21,672 bases of DNA from a virus, in the IMG/VR virus record IMGVR_UViG_3300007345_007461, positions 1 through 21,672 of that record. One strand, given 5' to 3'. Below the pieces are notes generated by a model, which was given only the letters and a program-made list of their open reading frames with translations, was not told where the DNA came from and did no database searches. How positions within the stretch are numbered: the stretch's first letter is position 1; each line of letters begins with the position of its first letter. A program made the translations under genes and the position numbers. Shown here piece after piece: positions 7,190 through 13,772 of the stretch.

Positions 7190-7966
7190 ATGATTTCGCA
7201 AATGACCTTTGCCGAAAGGAGCTATCTGTTTGCTCAATTGGCAAACATCGCATATCAACCAGAAGAACAGGCCCGTGCAGCAGCACTGCAATTGGGATTT
7301 ACAGAAACAGAATTTTACGATAAAAAAGGTGCACAGTCTTATAGATTTATGAACCAGGACGACATCGTAATTGCCTGCAGAGGCACAGAACCTACACAGT
7401 TAAACGACATTAGTGCAGACTTGAAAGCACTTAAAGTTGCAGCAGAAACAATAGGCCGTGTACACATGGGGTTTAAGTCTGAAGTAGACGAACTATGGCC
7501 TATGGTCAAAGAAGACTTACTGGCAGTAGGAAAAACACGGCAAGCATGGTTCTGCGGACACAGTCTAGGTGCTGCAATGGCCACTATTATGGCTAACCGT
7601 TGCCACTGCGACGTCAGTATGCCAGACATTGTTGAAATTTATACATATGGCAGTCCTCGAGTAGGCAACAAAGCCTATGTAAACACATTTCCAGTGGTAC
7701 ACCATCGTTGGAGAAACAACAACGACATAGTTACCACAGTGCCTTTGGCCCTAATGGGTTTTAGACATGACGGTACGTTACACTACTTGAACAGTTATGG
7801 CAACGTTCGCAATCCCAACGGTTGGCAGTTAGTTAAAGACAAACTGCGCGGCATGTGGTCAGGACTAAAACAAGGCAAGGTAGACAGTTTCAGTGATCAC
7901 AGTATGACACAGTACTGTGCTTACTTAAAGAACTATGCCGAAGGCAAGGAAAATCCACAGACATAA
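7190..7966 (+). CDS. class 3 lipase (alpha/beta hydrolase)
   Basis: This 258-aa protein has the fungal-type class 3 lipase plan. IACRGTEP (61-68) resembles the oxyanion segment, and the nucleophile is S125 in FCGHSLGAAMA (GxSxG). TYGSPRVGN (152-160) is a strongly conserved family block. The likely triad partners are D179 in NNNDIVTTVP and H237 in FSDHSMTQY. It should hydrolyse ester bonds in glycerolipids. There is no signal peptide, so it probably acts in the cytoplasm or on the inner membrane unless released by lysis. The start is supported by AAGGAG 8 nt before the ATG; a second in-frame ATG at 7202 is possible. Following the desaturase, it could release or exchange acyl chains of host lipids, or help weaken membranes. 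The first role is inferred from context only. Confidence 0.9.
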   Translation: MISQMTFAERSYLFAQLANIAYQPEEQARAAALQLGFTETEFYDKKGAQSYRFMNQDDIVIACRGTEPTQLNDISADLKALKVAAETIGRVHMGFKSEVDELWPMVKEDLLAVGKTRQAWFCGHSLGAAMATIMANRCHCDVSMPDIVEIYTYGSPRVGNKAYVNTFPVVHHRWRNNNDIVTTVPLALMGFRHDGTLHYLNSYGNVRNPNGWQLVKDKLRGMWSGLKQGKVDSFSDHSMTQYCAYLKNYAEGKENPQT

Positions 7967-7990
7967 AAAAAGCCCACATCTGTGGGCTTT
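7965..7990 (-). terminator. rho-independent terminator after the beta-barrel gene
   Basis: GCCCAC (7972-7977) and GTGGGC (7982-7987) form a stem with a 4-nt loop. Read on the minus strand the hairpin is followed by seven T residues, a strong terminator 20 nt past the stop at 8010. On the plus strand only three T residues follow, so it would end lipase transcription less efficiently. The two genes converge here. Confidence 0.85.
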
Positions 7991-8009
7991 AAAATGCAAA
8001 GCACTATAC

Positions 8010-9509
8010 TCAGAACTTCTTAACCAGTCCTACATTAATTGAAGTCGACGCACCATCACGTGTCATGTTGCGACTGACTCCTGCTGTCAATACTGCATCT
8101 TTTTCTAGATTCTTCTTGACTGCAATACTTAAAGAGTTCACACCGTCTGAGTGGTGTAGTGCTTGAGCAATAATGCCTTCTTTTAATGTTGCTTGTGCTC
8201 CTATAGTACCATATGTATACCAGTCTGTTGTTTTGGCAACTGTTCTAGCAGTTTGTACATCACCAGTTTCTGTGTATCCGTTTACACCACGAACACCGCG
8301 AGTTACTCCAAATACTGGACGAACTCGTTCACCAAGGCCAACAAAAGTTACGTTTACCCATGTATCGGTTCCATTAGTTACACCCGCATTAACAAAATCA
8401 CCAATAGTTCTTGATGTGGTATAATCATTTTGACTGTGTGTTAATGCGAAGTTTACTGTTCCTTGTGTAACTTCTTTGCTACCGTGTAGATTTACCAGTG
8501 TTGAATCAACATCAGCACTACCGTTGTCTCGAACACGAGTAGACAATTTACCAGCACCACCACCGATGCGTAAGCCATTGCCCAGATCCTTATTGCCACC
8601 AACCGTAACACCACTGACACCACCTGACATGCCGTTGTTCATTTTTGCCATGTTGCCGACTGAGTTAACACCGTTGAAGTTTAACCCACGATTAACAACG
8701 GATAGCATTTGATTACCTGTTGCTATTTGGTCAATACGTCCAGTCCAGTCTGGTAATGCTGTACTAGTAGTTTGTACATTTTGTGTAGTACCATCACTCA
8801 TGTTGTCCCAAGTAGTGTCTGTTTGTGTACGTTGTACAATCTGAATAACACCGCCACTAACAGCAACATAACCGACTACACGGCTTGAACCTTGACTTAC
8901 TACTGTTGGTGCAACTGGGCCACCTGATGCTGAACCAGCGGCTACTTCGTTAATATCAAGAATGCCGTTGTTGTTAGCATCACCCGTTAGGTCGCCTGTA
9001 GTAAGGTTAATTGTCAAACTGCGAATAACTTGATCCATTGGATCCCAATCTGCTGTTGGGCCGTTACAAGTACCTGCTTGATAATCTGCCTGAGGACAAA
9101 TTGTACTTTCAGCATCGCCTAACGGAATATAAACAAATGTATATTGTCCTGTTACAAGATTTTGATAGTTTATACCTTGCCAAGTGTATGACTCACCGCC
9201 ACCTGCATTAATGTCGTAAGGTATCAACTGTGTTCCGTCTGAACCAAAGAAGTTAACACCACTAATCAAGCCTGCAGGACTATCCTGTGACAACAAAGTA
9301 AAAGCATCAATACTTGTTGTTCCATCTGGCTTAACAATTTTAATTTCTGCTTCGTTGAACGTTGTTCCATCATGCCAACTACCGTACCAGAAGTTTAAAC
9401 CTCCGTTACCGTCTCCAACATAACCAATACTGTTTGTGTGTGCCAAGGTGGCTGTAGATACTGCCGCGGCCACGGCAAGTGCGACTGCTGTCGCTAATAA
9501 TTTTTTCAT
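8010..9509 (-). CDS. exported outer-membrane beta-barrel protein with Ca-binding-type loop
   Basis: This 499-aa protein starts with a clear signal peptide (MKKLLATAVALAVAAAVSTA, probable cleavage after TLA at 23). Residues 24-200 form a glycine- and aspartate-rich passenger-like region. D177 to E188 follows the EF-hand/dockerin loop DxNxNGxxDxxE. From about 300 to the end, alternating short strands with turns (for example VTVGGNKDLGNGLRIGGGAG) resemble an outer-membrane barrel, and the final residue is Phe, the usual targeting signal for barrel insertion. An autotransporter-like protein fits. Start evidence is GGAG 8 nt before the ATG. A late promoter lies about 45 nt upstream and a strong terminator follows. 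Its role could be surface remodelling or exclusion of other phages; neither is shown. Confidence 0.72.
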   Translation of the reverse strand: MKKLLATAVALAVAAAVSTATLAHTNSIGYVGDGNGGLNFWYGSWHDGTTFNEAEIKIVKPDGTTSIDAFTLLSQDSPAGLISGVNFFGSDGTQLIPYDINAGGGESYTWQGINYQNLVTGQYTFVYIPLGDAESTICPQADYQAGTCNGPTADWDPMDQVIRSLTINLTTGDLTGDANNNGILDINEVAAGSASGGPVAPTVVSQGSSRVVGYVAVSGGVIQIVQRTQTDTTWDNMSDGTTQNVQTTSTALPDWTGRIDQIATGNQMLSVVNRGLNFNGVNSVGNMAKMNNGMSGGVSGVTVGGNKDLGNGLRIGGGAGKLSTRVRDNGSADVDSTLVNLHGSKEVTQGTVNFALTHSQNDYTTSRTIGDFVNAGVTNGTDTWVNVTFVGLGERVRPVFGVTRGVRGVNGYTETGDVQTARTVAKTTDWYTYGTIGAQATLKEGIIAQALHHSDGVNSLSIAVKKNLEKDAVLTAGVSRNMTRDGASTSINVGLVKKF

Positions 9510-9554
9510 GATATCTGCTCCGCACTGAATTTATTCTTATTATTTTTTGTGCAG

Positions 9555-9562
9555 AGTATTTA
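9555..9562 (-). promoter_or_regulatory. T4-type late promoter (TAAATACT) for the beta-barrel gene
   Basis: TTAAATACT reads on the minus strand at 9563-9555. The expected start is near 9551, about 41 nt before the ATG at 9509. TCTGCAC (9555-9549) can pair with GTGCGGA just before the start codon, whose last bases belong to the GGAG ribosome-binding site. Whether the whole left arm is transcribed depends on the exact start site. Confidence 0.6.
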
Positions 9563-9581
9563 ACAACTGATGATCTATATT

Positions 9582-9734
9582 TTATATGGCTTTATTAATT
9601 TCTTGTTCACTAAAAAGTTCTTCCCAACGTTTTAGTGCATGATAGTAATCTATCAGCACACAATTTTCACAACCTCTGCCGCAACACCACGTTGGTTCTT
9701 CTGGCTTTGGGTAGAACTTTATTTCTTCAGGCAT
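9582..9734 (-). CDS. small CCxxGCxxC protein, oxidoreductase-like domain
   Basis: This 50-aa gene starts at an ATG (9734) that follows the PiT stop codon directly (TAG-ATG). The sequence PEEPTWCCGRGCENCVLIDYY (split here: PEEPTW at 11-16, CCGRGCENC at 17-25) fits the short oxidoreductase-like domain (Pfam Oxidored-like), which has a PxxP...CCxxGCxxCV...Y pattern and is found in eukaryotic mitochondrial and bacterial proteins. The four Cys residues (C17, C18, C22, C25) could bind a metal or be redox active. The biochemical role of the family is poorly known. Coupled translation with the transporter suggests a joint function, perhaps only expression linkage. Family assignment comes from the cysteine pattern. 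Confidence 0.75.
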   Translation of the reverse strand: MPEEIKFYPKPEEPTWCCGRGCENCVLIDYYHALKRWEELFSEQEINKAI

Positions 9735-10703
9735 CTATAATGTAATCTGTGTCTGTGGAAGAATTACCAAGTGGATTAGCAATATAATACCTACACTGGC
9801 CAACACACCTATCATAAGTTTGCCGAAGTCTTTGGCCACCAAAGGAAACACACCTTTGAATTCAACCTTGTCACTGAATGTGGCGTGTGCAAGTTCTCTA
9901 CCAGACAGCAAACCTACAAACACCCAAGTGGTGCTCATAGGTAAGTTGTTTAGTTCTTTAAAGAAGTAAAGAATAGCCATATAGACCAAAACAATAAGAG
10001 TAGCACTACGCACATAACGTGTGTTGTGTTTTTCTAACACAATTTTTTGTATTGCTCCTCCACGTTCTTTAAACATCCAACCAAGTCCACCTACGAATAT
10101 TAATGAAATTATAACCATTAAATCTACAGGTATTTGTCTTGGTAAGAATACTGCTATGTTGGCCATGTCGTGTGTTAGCCATGTCCACCAAAGTAAACCA
10201 GTAGCCAACCATTGTCCGCAACGCCAATAAGGTTTGTGGTGTTCAGGTATAGGTCTGTGCTCATCGTAGCGTGTAGTTAAAAACCACCACGTTACATAAC
10301 CAATGGCTGCGGCTAATCCGTAGCCAACAACACTTTTTAACAGCATGCCTTCAAGTACAAAACTGTTGGCAAAGGCACTTAGCACTAAGAAACTTGTGCT
10401 TACAGGCACACCCCACCGTGTTAAAAATAACAAAATAGCAGGAGCAAGTGCATGGTACCATTGTACTTCTTTAAAAGGTATTCTTGCTAATCTATCATAG
10501 GAAATGTCACCGCCGTTTACATACCACCCAAACCAAATTGCCCATAATAAAACCGCACTAGCGGCGGCCCATAATGTTGTCCAGTGAAATCGGTCGTTGT
10601 TTGACGCTAACCATGTCCCTAATGTCTGTATCGAGTCGTTGGCTATAACCGAATATGCAGCTAATAGAAATCCAACTACCATCCAAAATGTTAGTAGTTC
10701 CAT
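9735..10703 (-). CDS. PiT-family inorganic phosphate transporter
   Basis: This 322-aa protein has about ten hydrophobic segments and the two inverted signatures of the PiT (PF01384) family: SVIANDSIQTLGT (18-30), a variant of GANDVANA...G, and LTHDMANIAVFLP (176-188). PVSTS (100-104) and PMSTTWVFVGLLSG (255-268) are the paired P-x-S-T motifs that follow each signature. These carriers take up phosphate with Na+ or H+. It is shorter than typical E. coli PitA (about 500 aa) but similar to compact members. No Shine-Dalgarno precedes the ATG; instead a late promoter core ends two bases upstream, so translation may be leaderless. A transporter made late in infection would supply phosphate for phage DNA synthesis. 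Its inner-membrane location is inferred from the segments. Confidence 0.85.
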   Translation of the reverse strand: MELLTFWMVVGFLLAAYSVIANDSIQTLGTWLASNNDRFHWTTLWAAASAVLLWAIWFGWYVNGGDISYDRLARIPFKEVQWYHALAPAILLFLTRWGVPVSTSFLVLSAFANSFVLEGMLLKSVVGYGLAAAIGYVTWWFLTTRYDEHRPIPEHHKPYWRCGQWLATGLLWWTWLTHDMANIAVFLPRQIPVDLMVIISLIFVGGLGWMFKERGGAIQKIVLEKHNTRYVRSATLIVLVYMAILYFFKELNNLPMSTTWVFVGLLSGRELAHATFSDKVEFKGVFPLVAKDFGKLMIGVLASVGIILLIHLVILPQTQITL

Positions 10704-10705
10704 AC

Positions 10706-10713
10706 AGTATTTA
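10706..10713 (-). promoter_or_regulatory. T4-type late promoter (TAAATACT) at the PiT start codon
   Basis: TTAAATACT lies on the minus strand with only GT between it and the ATG at 10703. At T4 spacing the mRNA would start at or next to the A of that ATG. No ribosome-binding site exists in the upstream 40 nt. Confidence 0.58.
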
Positions 10714-10736
10714 ACTTGACAAATGTTACAGAAAAA

Positions 10737-11051
10737 TTACAAGTCTGCTTTTTTGGCGGATTTTTCTGGCACTCTAAAATCTTTGCCATCACCCAGTATA
10801 CATGCTACTTCGCGATTATATTGCACAAGAGTCCAAGTTTTTGTTTCCTCATTCAGCATGACTACAAACCAACCTTCACTGTCTTTTGAGGACTTGCCTA
10901 TCCAATGAGGTTGCTCTTTGTATGTCTTGTCGAGAAAAGGTAGAACGTTTACTGTTTGATCACAGAGTACGGGCTTTTGTTGTACCTGTTGACTTATCGC
11001 TAAGGTTGGCAGAATGAACAAAACACCCGCGGTTATTATTGTTTTTATCAT
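10737..11051 (-). CDS. small secreted protein, hypothetical
   Basis: This 104-aa protein begins with a signal peptide: MIK, a hydrophobic stretch to about residue 19, and likely cleavage after AIS at 20, before QQVQQKP. The mature part is about 84 residues with two Cys (C30 and C84) that could form a disulphide in the periplasm, two WxxV-type aromatic stretches (GWFVVML, TWTLVQYN) and a lysine-rich tail. I recognise no family. The start is supported by AAAGGA about 10 nt upstream. It lies between a C-terminally anchored membrane protein and the PiT transporter, inside the envelope block. Confidence 0.72.
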   Translation of the reverse strand: MIKTIITAGVLFILPTLAISQQVQQKPVLCDQTVNVLPFLDKTYKEQPHWIGKSSKDSEGWFVVMLNEETKTWTLVQYNREVACILGDGKDFRVPEKSAKKADL

Positions 11052-11100
11052 GGCGGTGTTTTCCTTTAAACTAATATATAAATTTTTTTTGCTCCTGAGG

Positions 11101-11574
11101 TTAACTTACGAGTACAATTAATCCATATACAACACCGCCGATTATACCCAACAGTGTTGCTATCGCCACCCCGTTTACACAGTTCCAGAAAAATGCTTGA
11201 CGACGCCTGCGTTGTTCATAGATCATGCGCTCACGTTGATCTTTAATGCGACGGCGTTCTTGGATAAATTCTTCGTATGCACCAGGTGGCCCATACCATT
11301 GAAACATTTCACGTATTTCTTTTTCTTGATTGGCAATACGTTGACGCACTACCATGGTGTTTAGTGCTTCAGCAGTGTCGTCTTTAAAACTGAGTTTTTT
11401 CCAGATGCTGGGCTTGCTTTCTTGCCCTCTGACCCATTCCTGTAAGTCGCTGACGTGTGTAGCCCATTTGGCTAACTGTCCAAATACATCTTCAATATCA
11501 CGTCCGTGATTTACCAGTGTTTGCACACCTTTAAATGCGGCACTGGCTCCGGCTAACAGTGTCAGCGGATCCAT
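11101..11574 (-). CDS. C-terminally anchored membrane protein, hypothetical
   Basis: This 157-aa protein has a helical N-terminal region starting MDPLTLLAGASAAFKG. A very basic, Arg/Gln/Glu-rich stretch (about 104-127, with ERRRIKDQRER and QRRRRQ) follows, and then a single hydrophobic segment at 132-156. The positive cluster just before the segment predicts a cytoplasmic N-terminus. I recall similar proteins from uncultured marine phages but cannot name a function. The ATG is preceded by AAGGAG at 8 nt, and a late promoter (11599-11592) leaves a leader of only about 14 nt. It follows a coiled-coil membrane protein (57-nt gap). A structural, lysis or envelope role is possible; none is shown. 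Confidence 0.75.
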   Translation of the reverse strand: MDPLTLLAGASAAFKGVQTLVNHGRDIEDVFGQLAKWATHVSDLQEWVRGQESKPSIWKKLSFKDDTAEALNTMVVRQRIANQEKEIREMFQWYGPPGAYEEFIQERRRIKDQRERMIYEQRRRRQAFFWNCVNGVAIATLLGIIGGVVYGLIVLVS

Positions 11575-11591
11575 TGGTCTTACTCCTTACT

Positions 11592-11599
11592 AGTATTTA
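11592..11599 (-). promoter_or_regulatory. T4-type late promoter (TAAATACT) for the gene at 11574
   Basis: GTAAATACTAG on the minus strand carries the late core. It is part of the small inverted repeat CTAGT-AAAT-ACTAG and follows a direct repeat of GCTAGT. The predicted start near 11588 places AAGGAG at the very 5' end of the message. Confidence 0.58.
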
Positions 11600-11631
11600 C
11601 TAGCAACTAGCAAAAACTAATAGTGTGCTGT

Positions 11632-12174
11632 TTACTGCCCGGCCAATGGATTGTCTAATGCTTCCTTAAGTTTTTTCTCTAAGTCTGTACGAACTTCTTT
11701 TAACCCTCGATCCACTTCTTTTTGTAAATCGCGCATTTCATTTCTAGCTGTCTTTAAATCAGCATCAACCTGACGTTGTTGTTCCTTTGTTGAACGCTCT
11801 ACGCCCTCAACTACCTTTTCAACTCTACGAATATCACCTTTTAAATCATTTTTAATCTCATTGGTGTATTCTGTGGATTGCTGTACGTTGGCAGCAATGC
11901 CTTCCATCTTTTTATCAACTGCTGTTAAGCGTTCATTAATACCACTCAGATCAGGAGCAACATAACTTTGAATCTGCTCCTTCATCTCCATGTAGTCTTT
12001 GTAGACTTCAAATGCTCCGTACAGTGAACCTACTATGGCTGATATCAGTGCAAATGCAGCACTTACAGTCATGGCCGTCATCTTAACGCCAAACAGTCTG
12101 AACTCTTTGTTTTTAAGACCTTCTATTTCTTCTTCAAATTTTTCAATGCCTTCGCCTAAATCTTTATCTGACAT
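11632..12174 (-). CDS. membrane-anchored coiled-coil protein, hypothetical
   Basis: This 180-aa protein has an acidic N-terminus (1-22), one transmembrane segment (about 32-55, MTAMTVSAAFALISAIVGSL) and then a long charged helical region (about 60-172) with heptad-like spacing of hydrophobic residues: ERLTAVDKKMEGI, VEKVVEGVERS, MRDLQKEVDRGLKEV. It looks like a membrane-tethered coiled coil that may oligomerise. No catalytic motif is visible. It starts two bases after the stop of the large exported protein, with GGGAG 6 nt upstream inside that gene's end, so translation is coupled. A function in spanning or organising the envelope is a reasonable inference from topology only. Confidence 0.78.
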   Translation of the reverse strand: MSDKDLGEGIEKFEEEIEGLKNKEFRLFGVKMTAMTVSAAFALISAIVGSLYGAFEVYKDYMEMKEQIQSYVAPDLSGINERLTAVDKKMEGIAANVQQSTEYTNEIKNDLKGDIRRVEKVVEGVERSTKEQQRQVDADLKTARNEMRDLQKEVDRGLKEVRTDLEKKLKEALDNPLAGQ

Positions 12175-12176
12175 CG

Positions 12177-13772
12177 TTATCTCCCGTATTGTTGGTCTAC
12201 CATTTGTTGGTGTAATCTGTCTGTGCCTAATCCACGCAGCGCTCTAACATTATCAACAGTTCTTTGCCCGCGATATATTTCACGTTGTTGATAAAATGCT
12301 GCATCCACTAATTGTGCCTGTAAGTATTGATTAAAGTTGGCAGGAGGTTTTGTCAATGCGGTCATGTCCGCTCCTCCCTCCATACCTTCTACTTTTCCGC
12401 CATTACGCACTGCGCTTTTGGCAGTTGTTTGTGTTTGTTCTTGCGGCTGTGCTACTTGCGACTGTGTCACTGTGGTATCAACTGCAGCGGTTGTTTTAGT
12501 TTCAGACTGTGACAAGTTTGTAGATATGATGGCTTGATCTTGATTTCTCATAGACTGTGTTCTTGTTAAACTGTAAGACTGTGAAGGCATTGATTCGGTT
12601 GTTGTCATAGCAAGGTTTTGTAAAAAAGTAAGTCCCGGTATCCTAATACCTGTGCCTAAACTGTCTAAACCAACTCCGTCTGCGGGATTAGACATTGCAG
12701 ATAAACTTTGTTCTGTACTCTGTGCTGCCACACTAAGAGCGGTTTGTTCTGCTTGTCTTGCTGCATTTTGAGCAATACTGAGTGCATTAACTTTTGCGCC
12801 TGGTTTTCTTTCTGTTGAAGCCACTGCACTTTCCTGTGCTTGTTGTTCTTCTTTTACCATGCTTTCTTTTGCACTTTCTTTTGCAGCACTAGGTACACCA
12901 TCGTCAATAACTATTTCTCCTGTTGCAGATAGTTCGGCACCTCCAACATCTGTAGTTACTTCTGTTACAGACCGTATCGGATCAGCAGCGGCAGTCTGCG
13001 TGTTTGAATCTGTGTCCATTCCTGTAGAGGCGCTGTCAGTGGCCGCAGTTTGTTCTTCAGTGCCTGTGTTTGCAGTTTCAGAAAGTTTTGCAAGTGCTTC
13101 AGCAAAACCTGGACAGGTTGGTGAATAGAATGGATTGTCGGCACAAGGGTCAACTGAATAATTTACAGTTAAACTAAAGTGCATAAACTCTGGACCATAA
13201 TAACCTGCCCAGTTCCCACCATCCTGACCTGTCACGCTCAATCGAATTGAACTGGCTTGAGTCGTGCTATAAGGATTAGTATAAGTTCTTGTGCCACTTG
13301 GATTAATCCAATCGGGTAAGTGATAACCGTAATCATAAGTGTCTGATTCGAGCACAGAACCAGTTGAACTTAATAAACTAACGTTTACGTAGGCAACCTG
13401 ATCGTAACTGCCAGGTTGCGTTCCGTTAATATTAGAATTCTTTACATGCCAGTGCCAGTTGTATCCGTTAACTTGAAGACCTGTGCCCGAGTTAGGTAAT
13501 GCGTTGGCAAGAGAGTATGTCTGACTGAGCGTCTCTCTGCCATAACTAAAAATTATCTGATTACTGCCTGCATATCCTTCATCAAAACTCATTGCCGGAC
13601 AGGGCCCGCCACTAGTTCCACCCCAAAATCCTCCGGAGGCATAGGTATAACAGCCCGACCATTGGTTGTCTTGGAAAAGTTGACCTGTTGTACTTGTTTG
13701 AGCGTTAGAATACTGCGAGACCAAGCACAATGGCAACAGCAGCACTGATGCCAATTTTCTTAATAGTTTCAT
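12177..13772 (-). CDS. large exported protein, beta-rich N-domain and conserved C-domain
   Basis: This 531-aa protein has a signal peptide (MKLLRKLASVLLLPLCLVSQ, likely cleaved after SNA at 24). Residues 25-205 are rich in Gly, Ser and aromatic residues, with alternating strands ending in FSLTVNYSVDP, suggesting a beta-sandwich or lectin-like domain. A short CADNPFYSPTCPGF motif (210-223) follows; NP.YS..CPG(Y/F) units occur in other marine phage proteins I recall. About 230-475 is low complexity (Gln, Ala, Thr, Ser). The last 55 residues (YLQAQLVDAAFYQQREIY, VDNVRALRGLGTDRLHQQM) look well conserved and may anchor or assemble it. The first 68 nt overlap the previous gene in another frame. GAGGAT precedes the ATG. 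Extracellular or periplasmic location is likely; the function is unknown. Confidence 0.75.
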   Translation of the reverse strand: MKLLRKLASVLLLPLCLVSQYSNAQTSTTGQLFQDNQWSGCYTYASGGFWGGTSGGPCPAMSFDEGYAGSNQIIFSYGRETLSQTYSLANALPNSGTGLQVNGYNWHWHVKNSNINGTQPGSYDQVAYVNVSLLSSTGSVLESDTYDYGYHLPDWINPSGTRTYTNPYSTTQASSIRLSVTGQDGGNWAGYYGPEFMHFSLTVNYSVDPCADNPFYSPTCPGFAEALAKLSETANTGTEEQTAATDSASTGMDTDSNTQTAAADPIRSVTEVTTDVGGAELSATGEIVIDDGVPSAAKESAKESMVKEEQQAQESAVASTERKPGAKVNALSIAQNAARQAEQTALSVAAQSTEQSLSAMSNPADGVGLDSLGTGIRIPGLTFLQNLAMTTTESMPSQSYSLTRTQSMRNQDQAIISTNLSQSETKTTAAVDTTVTQSQVAQPQEQTQTTAKSAVRNGGKVEGMEGGADMTALTKPPANFNQYLQAQLVDAAFYQQREIYRGQRTVDNVRALRGLGTDRLHQQMVDQQYGR

